A stretch of 64,000 bases of DNA. It comes from JANQIO01 sp965601975 (GTDB lineage: Bacteria > Pseudomonadota > Gammaproteobacteria > Pseudomonadales > Halieaceae). Of the stretch, positions 1-8,641 are shown one piece after another. Under the pieces are notes generated by a model, which made no database searches, was not told the DNA's origin, and worked only from the letters and a program-made list of their open reading frames with translations. Each line of letters begins with the position of its first letter. The first letter of the stretch is position 1. The position numbers and the translations under genes are program-made. The stretch covers positions 3,162,001 through 3,226,000 of the forward strand of contig OZ271856.1 in the NCBI GenBank assembly GCA_965601975.1, given 5' to 3'.

Positions 1-1487
1 GCCTCACTCACGGCCTGGTTTTCGACGAGATCATCCACGTCCAGGCCCAGCAAGCTGGTGGCGTCCTCCTCAGGTAGCGCCTCGACGCTCTTGAGTTTTC
101 TTTCCATTGCTCGCGTACGCACGCTGGTCTGGTCGATAGTGTTTGCCGCCGTGCCCAATTGCTTTTTCAACTTGTTGAGTACACCTCCAAATTTGCTGAA
201 CTCAGTTTTCACGGCCGAGAGTACTTCCCAGACTTCACTGGAGCGCTTTTCGATCGCTAGTGTGCGGAAGCCCATGCGCAAGCTGTTGAGAATCGCGGAC
301 AAGGTTGTAGGGCCTGCGACAACCACTCGGTGCTGGTGCTGAAGGGTCTCCAGCATCCCAGGCTGCCGAAGCACCTCGGCGTACAGGCCTTCTGTCGGCA
401 GGAACATAATCGCAAAATCCGTGGTATGCGGCGGTTCTATGTACTTTACCGAGATGTCCTTGGCGGCACTTTGAATAGCGCGTACCAAGGCGGCGGTGGA
501 TTTCTCAACGGCATCGGTATCGGCTGCTTCGCAGGCGTCCATCAACCGCTGGTAGTCTTCTTGCGGAAACTTTGCGTCAATCGGCAGCCAGACCGGTGTA
601 TCGTTGTCTTTGCCCGGGAGGCGGATCGCATACTCCACAACCTCAGAAGAATGCGGCTTGGGTTGTACGTTTTTCTGATACTGATCTGGTGAGAGTAGCT
701 GCTCGAGAATATCGCCTATCTGATATTCACCCCAAGTACCGCGGGTTTTGACATTGGTCAACACCCGCTTCAGGTCGCCGACACCTGTGGCAAGACTTTG
801 CATGTCACCCAGCCCGCGCTGTACAGCTGCCAACTGGTCACTGACCAGCTTGAACGATTCGCCCAGGCGCTTCTCAAGTGTCGACTGGAGTTTCTCGTCG
901 ACCGTGGCGCGCATTTGCTCCAGCTTCTTATCGTTGGATTCGTGAAGCTTCTGGAGATTTTGGTCAACGGTATTCCGTAGCTGACCCAGACGCGACTCAT
1001 TGCCATCAGATAGATCCTTAACGCGCTGCGCCACAGCTTCCATGTCCTTGTGCTGCGCTTTCCGCAATTCCTCCAGGGCCTTTTCCAGATTTTCCTGAAT
1101 ATGCCCGAAGGACTCCTTGTTGCCCTGACGCAATTGATGCATCTGGGTATCGAGAGTCTCCCTGAGCTGTTCAAGGCGCCTCTCATTGGAGTCGGCGAGT
1201 GTTCTTACCCGCTTCTCAACACCATCGATCGCCTGTTTCTGCAGCTCGCCTAGGTCCGCCACTGACTTGGAGATCGATTCGGCGGACGTTCTTTGAGCAG
1301 TCGCAGATTCCTCTCTGAGTCTGCGAAATTCCTCGGAGGATTCGGCACGACTGGACCGAAATTCCTCTCTAACGGCAGATGTGACATCGCCTGCGGACTC
1401 AAGCGATAGCTTGCGCCCCAGGAGCAATAGCTGAACCACCGCCATGAAGGAGAGCAGTGATCCTGCCAAAATCAAAATTGTGTCCAT
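1..1487 (-). CDS. rmuC: DNA recombination protein RmuC, 3' end beyond the window
   Basis: RmuC-family proteins are nuclease-fold proteins that limit recombination between inverted repeats. The start is the ATG at 1485-1487. The reading frame stays open to the window edge, giving about 495 residues with the C-terminus missing. The order is an N-terminal hydrophobic segment (LILAGSLLSFMAVVQLLLL), then a long charged coiled coil (about residues 40-220, with repeated LEQLRETLD/LGQLRNTVD heptad-like stretches), then the RmuC domain with the diagnostic NVKTRGTWGEYQIGDILEQL. Further conserved blocks are VEYAIRLPG, PIDAKFPQEDY, FLPTEGLYAEVL and VAGPTTLSAILNSLRMGF. It is the first of several DNA-processing genes in this end of the window. 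The family assignment is firm; no function beyond the family can be read. Confidence 0.95.
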   Translation of the reverse strand, partial: MDTILILAGSLLSFMAVVQLLLLGRKLSLESAGDVTSAVREEFRSSRAESSEEFRRLREESATAQRTSAESISKSVADLGELQKQAIDGVEKRVRTLADSNERRLEQLRETLDTQMHQLRQGNKESFGHIQENLEKALEELRKAQHKDMEAVAQRVKDLSDGNESRLGQLRNTVDQNLQKLHESNDKKLEQMRATVDEKLQSTLEKRLGESFKLVSDQLAAVQRGLGDMQSLATGVGDLKRVLTNVKTRGTWGEYQIGDILEQLLSPDQYQKNVQPKPHSSEVVEYAIRLPGKDNDTPVWLPIDAKFPQEDYQRLMDACEAADTDAVEKSTAALVRAIQSAAKDISVKYIEPPHTTDFAIMFLPTEGLYAEVLRQPGMLETLQHQHRVVVAGPTTLSAILNSLRMGFRTLAIEKRSSEVWEVLSAVKTEFSKFGGVLNKLKKQLGTAANTIDQTSVRTRAMERKLKSVEALPEEDATSLLGLDVDDLVENQAVSE

Positions 1488-1699
1488 AGTTCCTCCCATG
1501 ATCGCTGCTCCCTCGCTTTACCGCAGGATGCCTGCATTTCTTGATGCGGGTTTCGTCCTAACATGCCCTAAAGACTACTTTCGAAAGATTCCCTTAGGGA
1601 TTGCCAGCGGCGCCATAAGTATGACTGCGCGCGCCAATTACTGACGCACTCCCCGGATTCCTGTCCGGCTACAGCTAGTGCACCGCGCATACATCGCAG

Positions 1700-2068
1700 T
1701 CAGCGCGGGTACTCCCATTTACGTTCATTGGCGTTGTACTCAAGCTCACTCTCCGGGTCGACATACCGCCAGGTGCCGTCGTGCGGGTTGTATTTCATGT
1801 CGGTGTCCGGGGTCGTCGTCTCCCATTCGCGCTGATGCGGGTTGTAGCGCTGCACTGCACCCGGCGGTGCTATGTCCCAGCGCCGTTCATTGGCGTTGTA
1901 CTGCGGTGTAACGTCGGGGTCTGCGTACTGCCAGGCCCCTGAATGCGGGTTGTACTGGATTTCGGCGTCAGGTTTCACCGTTTCCCACTGCCCCGTATGC
2001 GGGTTGTATTTCTGGTCCGCCATGGCGCTGGTGGCCAAAAGTGTGAAGAACAAAATCAGTCGATTCAC
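1700..2068 (-). CDS. Small secreted protein of six 18-residue repeats
   Basis: This 122-residue protein has a Sec-type signal peptide (MNRLILFFTLLATSAMA) and then consists almost only of six tandem units of about 18 residues. Each unit begins with an aromatic-rich core of the form [K/Q/R/E]YNPHxGxW or QYNANERRW, followed by a Pro/Asp-rich linker. Units 1, 2 and 4, 5 carry NPH, while units 3 and 6 carry NANERxW, so there is a three-unit super-period repeated twice. I recognise no named family. The regular Tyr/Trp spacing suggests a small periplasmic or surface beta-repeat, perhaps binding a ligand or envelope component, but that is inference. It is divergent from the WYL regulator gene, and the two share a short promoter region with an inverted repeat. 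Confidence 0.8.
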   Translation of the reverse strand: MNRLILFFTLLATSAMADQKYNPHTGQWETVKPDAEIQYNPHSGAWQYADPDVTPQYNANERRWDIAPPGAVQRYNPHQREWETTTPDTDMKYNPHDGTWRYVDPESELEYNANERKWEYPR

Positions 2069-2122
2069 GGCATGTTCCTGTTGTTTAGTAGCTGGAAATC
2101 CGTATATTAGACGTCAATGGCT

Positions 2123-2151
2123 ACATGTACATACTGACTACATATACATGT
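2123..2151. promoter_or_regulatory. Operator-like inverted repeat between divergent genes
   Basis: ACATGTACATA (2123-2133) and CATATACATGT (2141-2151) form an imperfect inverted repeat, 9 of 11 positions matching, separated by 7 bases. It lies about 25 bases before the WYL regulator start and about 55 bases before the divergent secreted-repeat gene. WYL regulators with an N-terminal winged helix often bind such sites in their own promoters, so autoregulation is likely but not shown. Confidence 0.5.
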
Positions 2152-2176
2152 CACCTATTCAGGCAGGAGTCTGACC

Positions 2177-3061
2177 ATGGTCAAACGCGCCACCGGCAGC
2201 GACAAACGCTGGCCCTTCCGCTGGGACCTGCTGCTGCGCTATCGCTATATCGAGATTATTGCCCTGTGGGAGGGACGCCTCACCACCCGTCACCTGTGCG
2301 AGACCTTCGGTATCGGCCGTCAGCAGGCCTCTAAGGACATCAATACCTACCTGAGGGAGGTCGGGCCCTGCAACCTGGACTACGACAAGAACCTTAAAGG
2401 CTACAAGCCCTCAACCGGCTTCAAGCCGGTGGTGACCCAGGGCCAGGCGGACGAGTACCTTCACCTGATGGCCCGCAATAGCGACCTGGCCACCATGTTC
2501 GACAGCCTGGACTTGCAGATGGCTAACATCGAGGTGCTATCCGTACCGCTGCGGGATGTTCGCCCGGAAATCCTGCGGCCGATAGTGCAGGCGGCCAGGC
2601 AACAGCGGCGACTGGACGTGGACTATGTGTCCGTCCAGAACCCTGACCACGAGGGCCGAGTGATTGTGCCCCACACCCTGGTGCACACCGGGCTGCGCTG
2701 GCATGTGCGCGCCTGGTGTGAGAAAAATCAGGAATACCGGGATTTTGTTCTAAGCCGCTTCCGGGGTTCGGCAGAGATCATAAATGCTTCCGAGCACGGG
2801 GCGGAAGGAGATACGCGCTGGCGTGACCGCGTAGAGATCCGGGTCGTCCCGGACCAGCGGCTAACCAAGGCCCAGCAGTCCGTGGTGCAGCGGGACTACG
2901 GTATGGTGCGTGGTGTGCTGAAAATCGACACACGCGGCGCACTGGTGCAATACGCGCTGGATGCGCTGCAGATCGACACTTCAGTCGCTCAGCTCAAGCC
3001 GGAGGCACAACAGATTACGATCGATAATCTAGCCGAACTGGAGCCGTACCTCTTTCACTAA
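2177..3061 (+). CDS. WYL-domain transcriptional regulator (BrxR/CapW-like)
   Basis: The 294-residue protein has an N-terminal winged-helix segment (about residues 15-62, with LTTRHLCETFGIGRQQASKD as the probable helix-turn-helix). A central WYL-type Sm-like domain follows (about 120-210, with VDYVSVQNP, VPHTLVHTGLRWHVRAW and YRDFVLSRFRG), then a C-terminal domain. This order and length match the BrxR/CapW group, repressors commonly encoded beside phage-defence systems and thought to sense a ligand through WYL. The start ATG has a GGAG 7 bases upstream. An inverted repeat lies just before it. The next gene on this strand encodes a small GIY-YIG protein 35 bases downstream, so the pair may be one transcript. 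No BREX or CBASS genes follow, so the regulated target is unknown. Confidence 0.85.
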   Translation: MVKRATGSDKRWPFRWDLLLRYRYIEIIALWEGRLTTRHLCETFGIGRQQASKDINTYLREVGPCNLDYDKNLKGYKPSTGFKPVVTQGQADEYLHLMARNSDLATMFDSLDLQMANIEVLSVPLRDVRPEILRPIVQAARQQRRLDVDYVSVQNPDHEGRVIVPHTLVHTGLRWHVRAWCEKNQEYRDFVLSRFRGSAEIINASEHGAEGDTRWRDRVEIRVVPDQRLTKAQQSVVQRDYGMVRGVLKIDTRGALVQYALDALQIDTSVAQLKPEAQQITIDNLAELEPYLFH

Positions 3062-3096
3062 ACGTCCGTCAATCAGGGACTCAAAGGAAGAATGCC

Positions 3097-3489
3097 ATGA
3101 AAGCGGAAATGCGTCTCATTAAACGAGTGGAGGAATTCCAGCCATTGGGAGATTCCTCCAACCTAGCCCACGAAACGCGTGGTATCTATGTCTTGTACAA
3201 GCAGAGCAGGAAGGTCGACCACAGAGGCCGCAAGTACATGGATTTTACTTACGTGGGTTTAGGGAGGACTTGCATACGCCAACGTCTCCGCGCACATGCT
3301 CGCCACAAGATGGGTATGTGGACTCACTACAGTTACTTTGAATTTCACGACAACATCACGGACTTGGAAATAGAGGAGCTAGAAGGTCTGTTTCGCTTCG
3401 CATATAGACTGGACAGTAAAGCTAGCGGACTAAATATACAGAAAGGTTACGAGCCACTCGCAAAATTGGCCAGGGAAAGGCTGGTGTGA
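3097..3489 (+). CDS. Single-domain GIY-YIG protein
   Basis: This 130-residue protein carries the GIY-YIG nuclease signature: GIY at 29-31, TYVG at 51-54, arginines at 61 and 63 (IRQRLRAH), a histidine at 67, an acidic helix EIEELEGLFR (91-100) that would supply the metal-binding Glu, and a late Asn in GLNIQ. The family cuts DNA with one metal ion, but small stand-alone members are mostly uncharacterised. It starts with ATG after AAGGAAG and follows the WYL regulator gene on the same strand. A clear paralogue lies at 13000-13434 on the other strand and shares the RGIYxLYK, WTHxSYxE, DNIxDxEIxELEGLFR blocks. Nuclease activity is inferred from the motif only. Confidence 0.8.
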   Translation: MKAEMRLIKRVEEFQPLGDSSNLAHETRGIYVLYKQSRKVDHRGRKYMDFTYVGLGRTCIRQRLRAHARHKMGMWTHYSYFEFHDNITDLEIEELEGLFRFAYRLDSKASGLNIQKGYEPLAKLARERLV

Positions 3490-3554
3490 TGCTTCGGTAT
3501 TCACCGATTGCTTTTCAGTTCTCAAGGCTTCATTAATTCTGTAGTCTTTGGCCG

Positions 3555-4217
3555 CTATTTGATGCCTGCTTCATCAAGGTACCTGAGCATTCTTTCTCGA
3601 CCGTTTTCTCGCGCAATTGCTTGCAGGCTACCCGCCTCGTCGCAAGCTTTCTTAGGGTCTGCGCCTTTCGCCAGCAGGAATTCGACTGCCTTAATATCGC
3701 CACGGCGTACGGCATTGGCTAACTTCTTGGTAGCATCCTCTGCTCTACGCATTCGACTATCCTCTTCCCGCTGTCGCTCCTTCAGTGCGACTTTCTCCCT
3801 GCGTTTTCGTCGCAGCTCATTGTGTTCCCTTAGGCTTGTAGCGTCGGCAAACGAAACAGTGCCAAAGGGCTCGTATCGATTAACCCGATTTTCCACTACC
3901 CATCGCGTCAGTGCTGGTTCTGATTCTGGATACCGTTCAGCGTACTGATTCCACAAAGGTGCTACCGGAGTAGCGCTGCCGCCCGAACAGGCAACCCCGA
4001 CCACAGTGGAGAAGCACACAAGCGCCTTGATAAGGTGCTCCAGTTCATTTCGAGACAATTTACTGGCGACTAATTCGGCATCCCGAATTGAGCAATGAAT
4101 CAGCGCAGGGCGGCCACGTTTTTTGTAGGTAGCTACAAACTTAGTTGCGTTGAATTCCCCTTCTTTTGCTTCTTCAGCAACCAAATCTCTGATGATTTCG
4201 AAAGTTTCTTCGTCCAT
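3555..4217 (-). CDS. Hypothetical protein with C-terminal ankyrin-like repeat
   Basis: This 220-residue protein has no signal peptide and no recognised N-terminal domain. The middle (about residues 130-165) is a strongly charged Arg/Lys/Glu-rich helix, probably a coiled coil (NELRRKRREKVALKERQRE). The last 55 residues resemble one to two ankyrin repeats (LANAVRRGDIKAVEFLLAKG, ADPKKACDEAG, then AIARENGRERMLRYLDEAG), a protein-protein interaction module. Codon use and base composition are more AT-rich than the bkd operon next to it, in keeping with accessory DNA. It converges with the GIY-YIG gene at 3097-3489. Function unknown. Confidence 0.7.
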   Translation of the reverse strand: MDEETFEIIRDLVAEEAKEGEFNATKFVATYKKRGRPALIHCSIRDAELVASKLSRNELEHLIKALVCFSTVVGVACSGGSATPVAPLWNQYAERYPESEPALTRWVVENRVNRYEPFGTVSFADATSLREHNELRRKRREKVALKERQREEDSRMRRAEDATKKLANAVRRGDIKAVEFLLAKGADPKKACDEAGSLQAIARENGRERMLRYLDEAGIK

Positions 4218-4290
4218 TGGATGCCCTTAAGAGGGTCAAGCAAACCTAAAAAGCAACAAGACTCTGCCTGCAACTAAAGGCTGGTGATTT

Positions 4291-5397
4291 TCAATGAGAT
4301 TTCCGATACCCCATCGCCCTCCTCACCCGATCCTGCGCAAAGTTGAGCGCCGCCTGCCGGCTTGAGATGCCTTCCTGCTTTGCGGCTGTGAGGATGTGCC
4401 GCGTGTTGTAGGTGATCTTCTCGGTGATGGTGGTCAGGGCCTGGTACTCGCCGCTGCCCTGGTATTCGACAGCGCCGCAGATCACGCCGCCGGCGTTGAC
4501 GATGAAGTCGGGCAGGATGACGGTGCCCCTGGCCTCCAGAGCGGCTTCCGCTTCTGGTGAGGCGGGGATGTTGGCGCCCTGGGCGACGATCCTGGTCTTG
4601 AGGCGATCAACGTTGTCCATGGTGATCACGTCGGGCCGGGCGGCGGGTACCCAGATATCGCATTCCACATCGATGATGTCGTCCCGGTCGATTTCTTTGC
4701 CGCCTGAGTAGTCGAGGACTTTGCCACCCTCCCCCTTGATATTGAACAGCTCATCGGTGCTCATGCCGTTGGGGTCGACCTTGCCGCCGTGGATGTCCAC
4801 GGCACCCACCAGGGTGGCGCCGCGCTCGGCCAGGAAGCGCGCCGTATGAATCCCCACGGACCCATACCCCTGAATGGCAAAGGTGGCGTTCTTGAGGTCG
4901 AGATCGATGAACTCGGCGGCCACTTCCACCGCATCGGCCAGGCCGTAGCCGGTGGCGCCGATGTCATCCAGCGGAATGCCGCCGATCGCCCGCGGCATGC
5001 CCACACAGCGCCCGATCACGTCGTGGCACCAGGCCATGCACAGCTCGTCGGTGCCCATGTCCGGGCCGACGATGTAGTCCTCGATGTGCTTGATGGCGTG
5101 AGCGAAGGAGCGCACGATCTTCTCCTTCTCCTCCAGCGGCATCTTGGAATCCCCGAAGATCACGCTCTTGGCGCCGCCGTGGGGCAGTGCCGCCGCGGCG
5201 TTCTTGAGGGTCATGGCCCGGGCGAGGCGGAAGCATTCGTCCAGAGTGACATCCGGCGCCATGCGACAGCCGCCGATGGCGGGGCCGGAGGCCACGTTGT
5301 CGATCACCAGGATGGCCTTGAGGCCCGTGGTGGCATCGTGAATGTGGATGACTTTCTCCGGGCCCCAGTCGTCGATCAGGTCAAAGGCTTCGCTCAT
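4291..5397 (-). CDS. Leucine/valine (branched-chain amino acid) dehydrogenase
   Basis: This 368-residue member of the Glu/Leu/Phe/Val dehydrogenase family oxidatively deaminates branched-chain amino acids to 2-keto acids using NAD+. Visible landmarks are IGGCRMAPDVT, the catalytic lysine region LPHGGAKSVI, the GPDMGTDE loop, and the nucleotide-binding glycine motif IQGYGSVG. Length fits leucine dehydrogenase. AAGGAG precedes the ATG. It is the last gene of the operon E1alpha-E1beta-E2-dehydrogenase, 14 bases after E2, so it would supply the keto acids that the complex then decarboxylates. Leucine, valine or phenylalanine specificity cannot be decided from sequence; the operon argues for branched-chain substrates. 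Confidence 0.93.
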   Translation of the reverse strand: MSEAFDLIDDWGPEKVIHIHDATTGLKAILVIDNVASGPAIGGCRMAPDVTLDECFRLARAMTLKNAAAALPHGGAKSVIFGDSKMPLEEKEKIVRSFAHAIKHIEDYIVGPDMGTDELCMAWCHDVIGRCVGMPRAIGGIPLDDIGATGYGLADAVEVAAEFIDLDLKNATFAIQGYGSVGIHTARFLAERGATLVGAVDIHGGKVDPNGMSTDELFNIKGEGGKVLDYSGGKEIDRDDIIDVECDIWVPAARPDVITMDNVDRLKTRIVAQGANIPASPEAEAALEARGTVILPDFIVNAGGVICGAVEYQGSGEYQALTTITEKITYNTRHILTAAKQEGISSRQAALNFAQDRVRRAMGYRKSH

Positions 5398-5411
5398 TGC
5401 GGGTCTCCTTC

Positions 5412-6545
5412 TTAGGATTCTTGTTCGAGGTGTTCGATGATGGCCGCCAGGAACCGGGCGGCTTCCGCACCGGTGACGGCGCGGTGGTCAAAACTGAGGG
5501 ACAGCGGCAGGCGGTTTCTTACGCCCAGATTGCCGTCCACGGCCAGCACCGCCTGCTCGATGCGGCCGGCGCCGATAATGGCCACCTGGGGCGGCACCAC
5601 CACCAGTTCCGCGAAGCGTCCGCCGATCATGCCAAAGTTCGACAGCGTGATCGTCTGCCCGCGCAGTTCTTTGGGGGGAATGCTGCGGTTTTCCACATCA
5701 CGCTTGAGGCGGTCGAGGCCGTCGCGGATGCTCTCGGCATCGCGGCTGGCCACGTTTCGCAAGGTGGGCACAAACAGGCCGTCGGCGGTGTCCACGGCAA
5801 TCCCCAGGTCCACGTGTTGGTGGAGTTGGCGGGTTTCGGCCTCCATATCCAGCCAGCAGTTGAGCGCGGGCTCCACGGTGCAGGCGTGGGCAATGGCCTG
5901 GACCAGTTTCAGGGTCACGTCGGTGTGGTCGAGCCAGTGGTGCACATCCGCATCGTCGTGGACGGACGCGGGCACCACCTGGGTTTGGGCCTTGGCCATG
6001 CGTTCGGCCATGGCCAGGCGTACGCCGCGGAGTTTTTCGGGTTCAGTTGCCGGTGGGGGCTCTGGGGCAGGCTCTGTTGCGGGTTCGGCGGGCTGGTCGC
6101 CTTCCGCCGCGGCTTCCACATCGCTGCTGCGAATGGCCCCATCGGGGCCGGTGCCGGTGACCGAGTCGAGGTCCACCCCCAGCTTCTTGGCCAGGGCCCG
6201 CACCCTGGGGGTTGCGGTGCCTGCCTTGCCCTTGGATTTCCTGGCGGGTTTCTTCGGTTCGGGCTCGGCGGTTTTGAGTTCCCCCACTACCGTGCCGGTG
6301 TCCACGCTCTCCCCGTCCTCGAATTCCACCAGCGCCGCACCCACCTCCACGGTGTCGCCCACCTCCGCACACAGTTTGGCAATGGTGCCGGCGTGGGGCG
6401 CGGGCACATCCACCACCGCCTTGTCGGTTTCCACCGCCACCAGCGGCTGGCTGGTACCGACATGATCGCCCACATTCACGTGCCAGCTGACAATCTCGGC
6501 TCTCTGGAGGCCCTCGCCCAGGTCGGGGAGTGTCAGGGTGGACAT
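5412..6545 (-). CDS. bkdB: Branched-chain 2-oxo acid dehydrogenase E2 (lipoamide acyltransferase)
   Basis: E2 core of the branched-chain keto-acid dehydrogenase complex, 377 residues. It has an N-terminal lipoyl domain with the lipoylated lysine in VETDKAVVDVPAPHAG, a Lys/Ala/Pro-rich linker, a peripheral-subunit-binding domain (TPRVRALAKKLGVDLDSVTG) and the C-terminal acyltransferase domain. The active-site segment reads SFDHRAVTGAEAARF. The histidine is present, but the usual DHRxxDG aspartate is Thr. Other E2 proteins with this variant may exist, so loss of function should not be assumed. Its ATG overlaps the E1beta stop by one base (TGATG), indicating translational coupling. Confidence 0.93.
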   Translation of the reverse strand: MSTLTLPDLGEGLQRAEIVSWHVNVGDHVGTSQPLVAVETDKAVVDVPAPHAGTIAKLCAEVGDTVEVGAALVEFEDGESVDTGTVVGELKTAEPEPKKPARKSKGKAGTATPRVRALAKKLGVDLDSVTGTGPDGAIRSSDVEAAAEGDQPAEPATEPAPEPPPATEPEKLRGVRLAMAERMAKAQTQVVPASVHDDADVHHWLDHTDVTLKLVQAIAHACTVEPALNCWLDMEAETRQLHQHVDLGIAVDTADGLFVPTLRNVASRDAESIRDGLDRLKRDVENRSIPPKELRGQTITLSNFGMIGGRFAELVVVPPQVAIIGAGRIEQAVLAVDGNLGVRNRLPLSLSFDHRAVTGAEAARFLAAIIEHLEQES

Positions 6546-7525
6546 CAGTCGTACTCCAGCACGTCGCGCACCGCGTTGAGAATGCGGTCTTCATCGGGCA
6601 TGTAGTGCTTCTCGATGCGGGGCAGCGGCATGATGGTGTCGTAGCCCGCCACCCGTTTGACCGGGGCGCGCAGGCTCAACAGACCGCGCTCGGCCAGGAT
6701 GGAGGCCACCTGGGCGCCGAAGCCGCCGTGGTACGGGGCTTCCTCCACGATCACCGCGCGGCCCGTCTTTTCCACCGATTGCAGAATGCTATTTGAGTCC
6801 AGCGGGTTGAGGGTGGCGACATCGATCACCTCACAACTCACGCCCTGCTCATTGAGGGTGTCCGCGGCGGCATTGCATTCCATCACCATGGCGCCCCAGG
6901 TAATGATCGTGACGTCGTCGCCTTCCCGCAGGGTGAAGCAGGTATCCAGCGGCAGGGCTTTGCCGTTGTCCTCCACCTCCTCGGTGATGGCCCGGTAGAT
7001 GCGCTTGGGTTCCAGGAATACCACCGGGTCCGGGTCGGCGATGGCGGCCAGCAACAGGCCGTAGGCCCGCTGGGGGGATGAGGGGATGACCACTCTGAGC
7101 CCGGGCACGTGCGCAAACAGGGCTTCCATGGATTCGGAGTGGTGCTCCGGCGCACCGATCCCGCCGCCGTAGGGGGCGCGCAGCACCATCGGGCAGGTCA
7201 GGCGGCCGCGGGTGCGGTTTCTGAGGCGCGAGGCGTGATTGATCAACTGGTCCAGGCAGGTGTACATGAACCCGGAGAACTGGATTTCCGCCACCGGCTT
7301 GAAGCCCTGGGCGGCCAGTCCCACGCTGACCCCGGCAATGCCCGCCTCCGCCAGCGGGGTGTCCAGCACCCGCTGGTCGGTGAAAGTCTTGATCAGGCCG
7401 TCGGTGGCCCGGAATACGCCGCCGTCGATGCCCACGTCCTCCCCCAGCACCAGGACCTTGCTGTCCATGGCCATGGCGTAGTGCAGGGCGCGGTTGACCG
7501 CATCGACCAGGTTGAGCTCAGCCAT
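6545..7525 (-). CDS. bkdA2: Branched-chain 2-oxo acid dehydrogenase E1 beta subunit
   Basis: This 326-residue transketolase-like beta subunit pairs with E1alpha to decarboxylate branched-chain 2-oxo acids with thiamine diphosphate. The family blocks VLGEDVGIDGGVFRATDGL, TPLAEAGIAGVSVGLAAQG, PYGGGIGAPEHHSESMEA and VEEAPYHGGFGAQVASILAE are all present, and length is typical. It overlaps the end of E1alpha by 8 bases and the E2 start by one base, so the three subunit genes are tightly coupled. No E3 (dihydrolipoamide dehydrogenase) gene is in the operon; E3 is presumably supplied from elsewhere. Confidence 0.94.
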   Translation of the reverse strand: MAELNLVDAVNRALHYAMAMDSKVLVLGEDVGIDGGVFRATDGLIKTFTDQRVLDTPLAEAGIAGVSVGLAAQGFKPVAEIQFSGFMYTCLDQLINHASRLRNRTRGRLTCPMVLRAPYGGGIGAPEHHSESMEALFAHVPGLRVVIPSSPQRAYGLLLAAIADPDPVVFLEPKRIYRAITEEVEDNGKALPLDTCFTLREGDDVTIITWGAMVMECNAAADTLNEQGVSCEVIDVATLNPLDSNSILQSVEKTGRAVIVEEAPYHGGFGAQVASILAERGLLSLRAPVKRVAGYDTIMPLPRIEKHYMPDEDRILNAVRDVLEYD

Positions 7526-8588
7526 CCTTGCCGTCCTTCACCTGCTGGTACTGCTCGGCGAGTGGTTCGGGCAGTTTGGCGTACAGGTAGTCGAACATGG
7601 CTTCCGGTGGCTGTGGCGGGGTTGCCTTGTAATCTTCCACTGCGTCATCAAGCTGCTTGCGGCAGTCTTCGATCAGCTTTTCCTCGTCTTCGCGGGTCCA
7701 GGCGTGTTCCTCGGTCAGGTAGGTGCGCAGGCGCGCCAGGGGTTCCGCCTGCCAGGCCGCGCTCACCTCCTCTTCCGGGCGGTAGCGGGAGGCATCATCC
7801 GCGGTGGTGTGATCGGTAAGGCGATAGGTCACCGCCTCGATCAGGGTGGGTCCGCCGCCGGATCTAGCCTTCTCCAGCGCATTAGCTGTGACCTCGCGCA
7901 CGGCAATCACGTCGTTGCCGTCCACCTGGCAGCCCTCGAACCCCGCAGCGATGGCTTTCTGGGCCAGGGTCTCGGCGGCAGTCTGGGCGGACCGGGGCAC
8001 GGAGATGGCCCAGGCGTTGTTGTTGATCACGAACACCAGCGGCAGCTGCCATGCGCCGGCCATATTCATGGCCTCGTAGATATCGCCCTTGGAGGTGGCG
8101 CCGTCGCCCAGGGCGCAGACGACTGCACGGTTTTCTTCGCGGAGTTTCAGGGCCAGGGCGATGCCGGCGGCGTGGCTGCCCTGGCTGCCCACCGGCACAC
8201 TGACCGGGAAGTCTTCCTTGCAGTACTGGTAGTCAGAGCCGCGCTCGTCGCCGCCCCAGTACAGCAGCAGGTCGGTCAGGGTCACACCGCGAATAAATTG
8301 CGCTCCCTGCTCCCGGAAGGCGGGCACCAGGATATCGTCGAACTGCATGGCGTGGCCCAGGCCCACCGCCACGGCTTCCTGCCCGAGGGAGGAAGGAAAC
8401 GTGCCGAGCTGGCCGGTGCGCTGCAGGGTGACGGCCCGGGTATCGAATTCCCGGGTCAGCATCATCCAGCGGTACAGGTCCTTGAGGATGGATGCGTCTT
8501 TGGCAAACTCGGGCAGCTCGCCCACCACCTTGCCCTCCTCGTCCAGGAAGCGGGTGTGGTGGATTTCAAAGCTCGCTACGGTGGCCAT
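7518..8588 (-). CDS. bkdA1: Branched-chain 2-oxo acid dehydrogenase E1 alpha subunit
   Basis: This 356-residue thiamine-diphosphate subunit has the ThDP motif GDGATSKGDIYEAMN ending in FVINNNAW. The phosphorylation-loop region TYRLTDHTTADDASRYR is typical of branched-chain E1alpha, as is the N-terminal MMLTREFDTRAVTLQRTGQL. It is the first gene of the bkd operon. Only 53 bases separate its start from the stop of the upstream helicase gene on the same strand, so the operon promoter must lie in that gap or inside the helicase 3' end, or the bkd genes are co-transcribed with the helicase cassette. Confidence 0.94.
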   Translation of the reverse strand: MATVASFEIHHTRFLDEEGKVVGELPEFAKDASILKDLYRWMMLTREFDTRAVTLQRTGQLGTFPSSLGQEAVAVGLGHAMQFDDILVPAFREQGAQFIRGVTLTDLLLYWGGDERGSDYQYCKEDFPVSVPVGSQGSHAAGIALALKLREENRAVVCALGDGATSKGDIYEAMNMAGAWQLPLVFVINNNAWAISVPRSAQTAAETLAQKAIAAGFEGCQVDGNDVIAVREVTANALEKARSGGGPTLIEAVTYRLTDHTTADDASRYRPEEEVSAAWQAEPLARLRTYLTEEHAWTREDEEKLIEDCRKQLDDAVEDYKATPPQPPEAMFDYLYAKLPEPLAEQYQQVKDGKDG

Positions 8589-8641
8589 CGGGTAATGGTC
8601 CTCTCAAGGCCCAAAACGCTCAATGACCTGCGTCAAACTAC

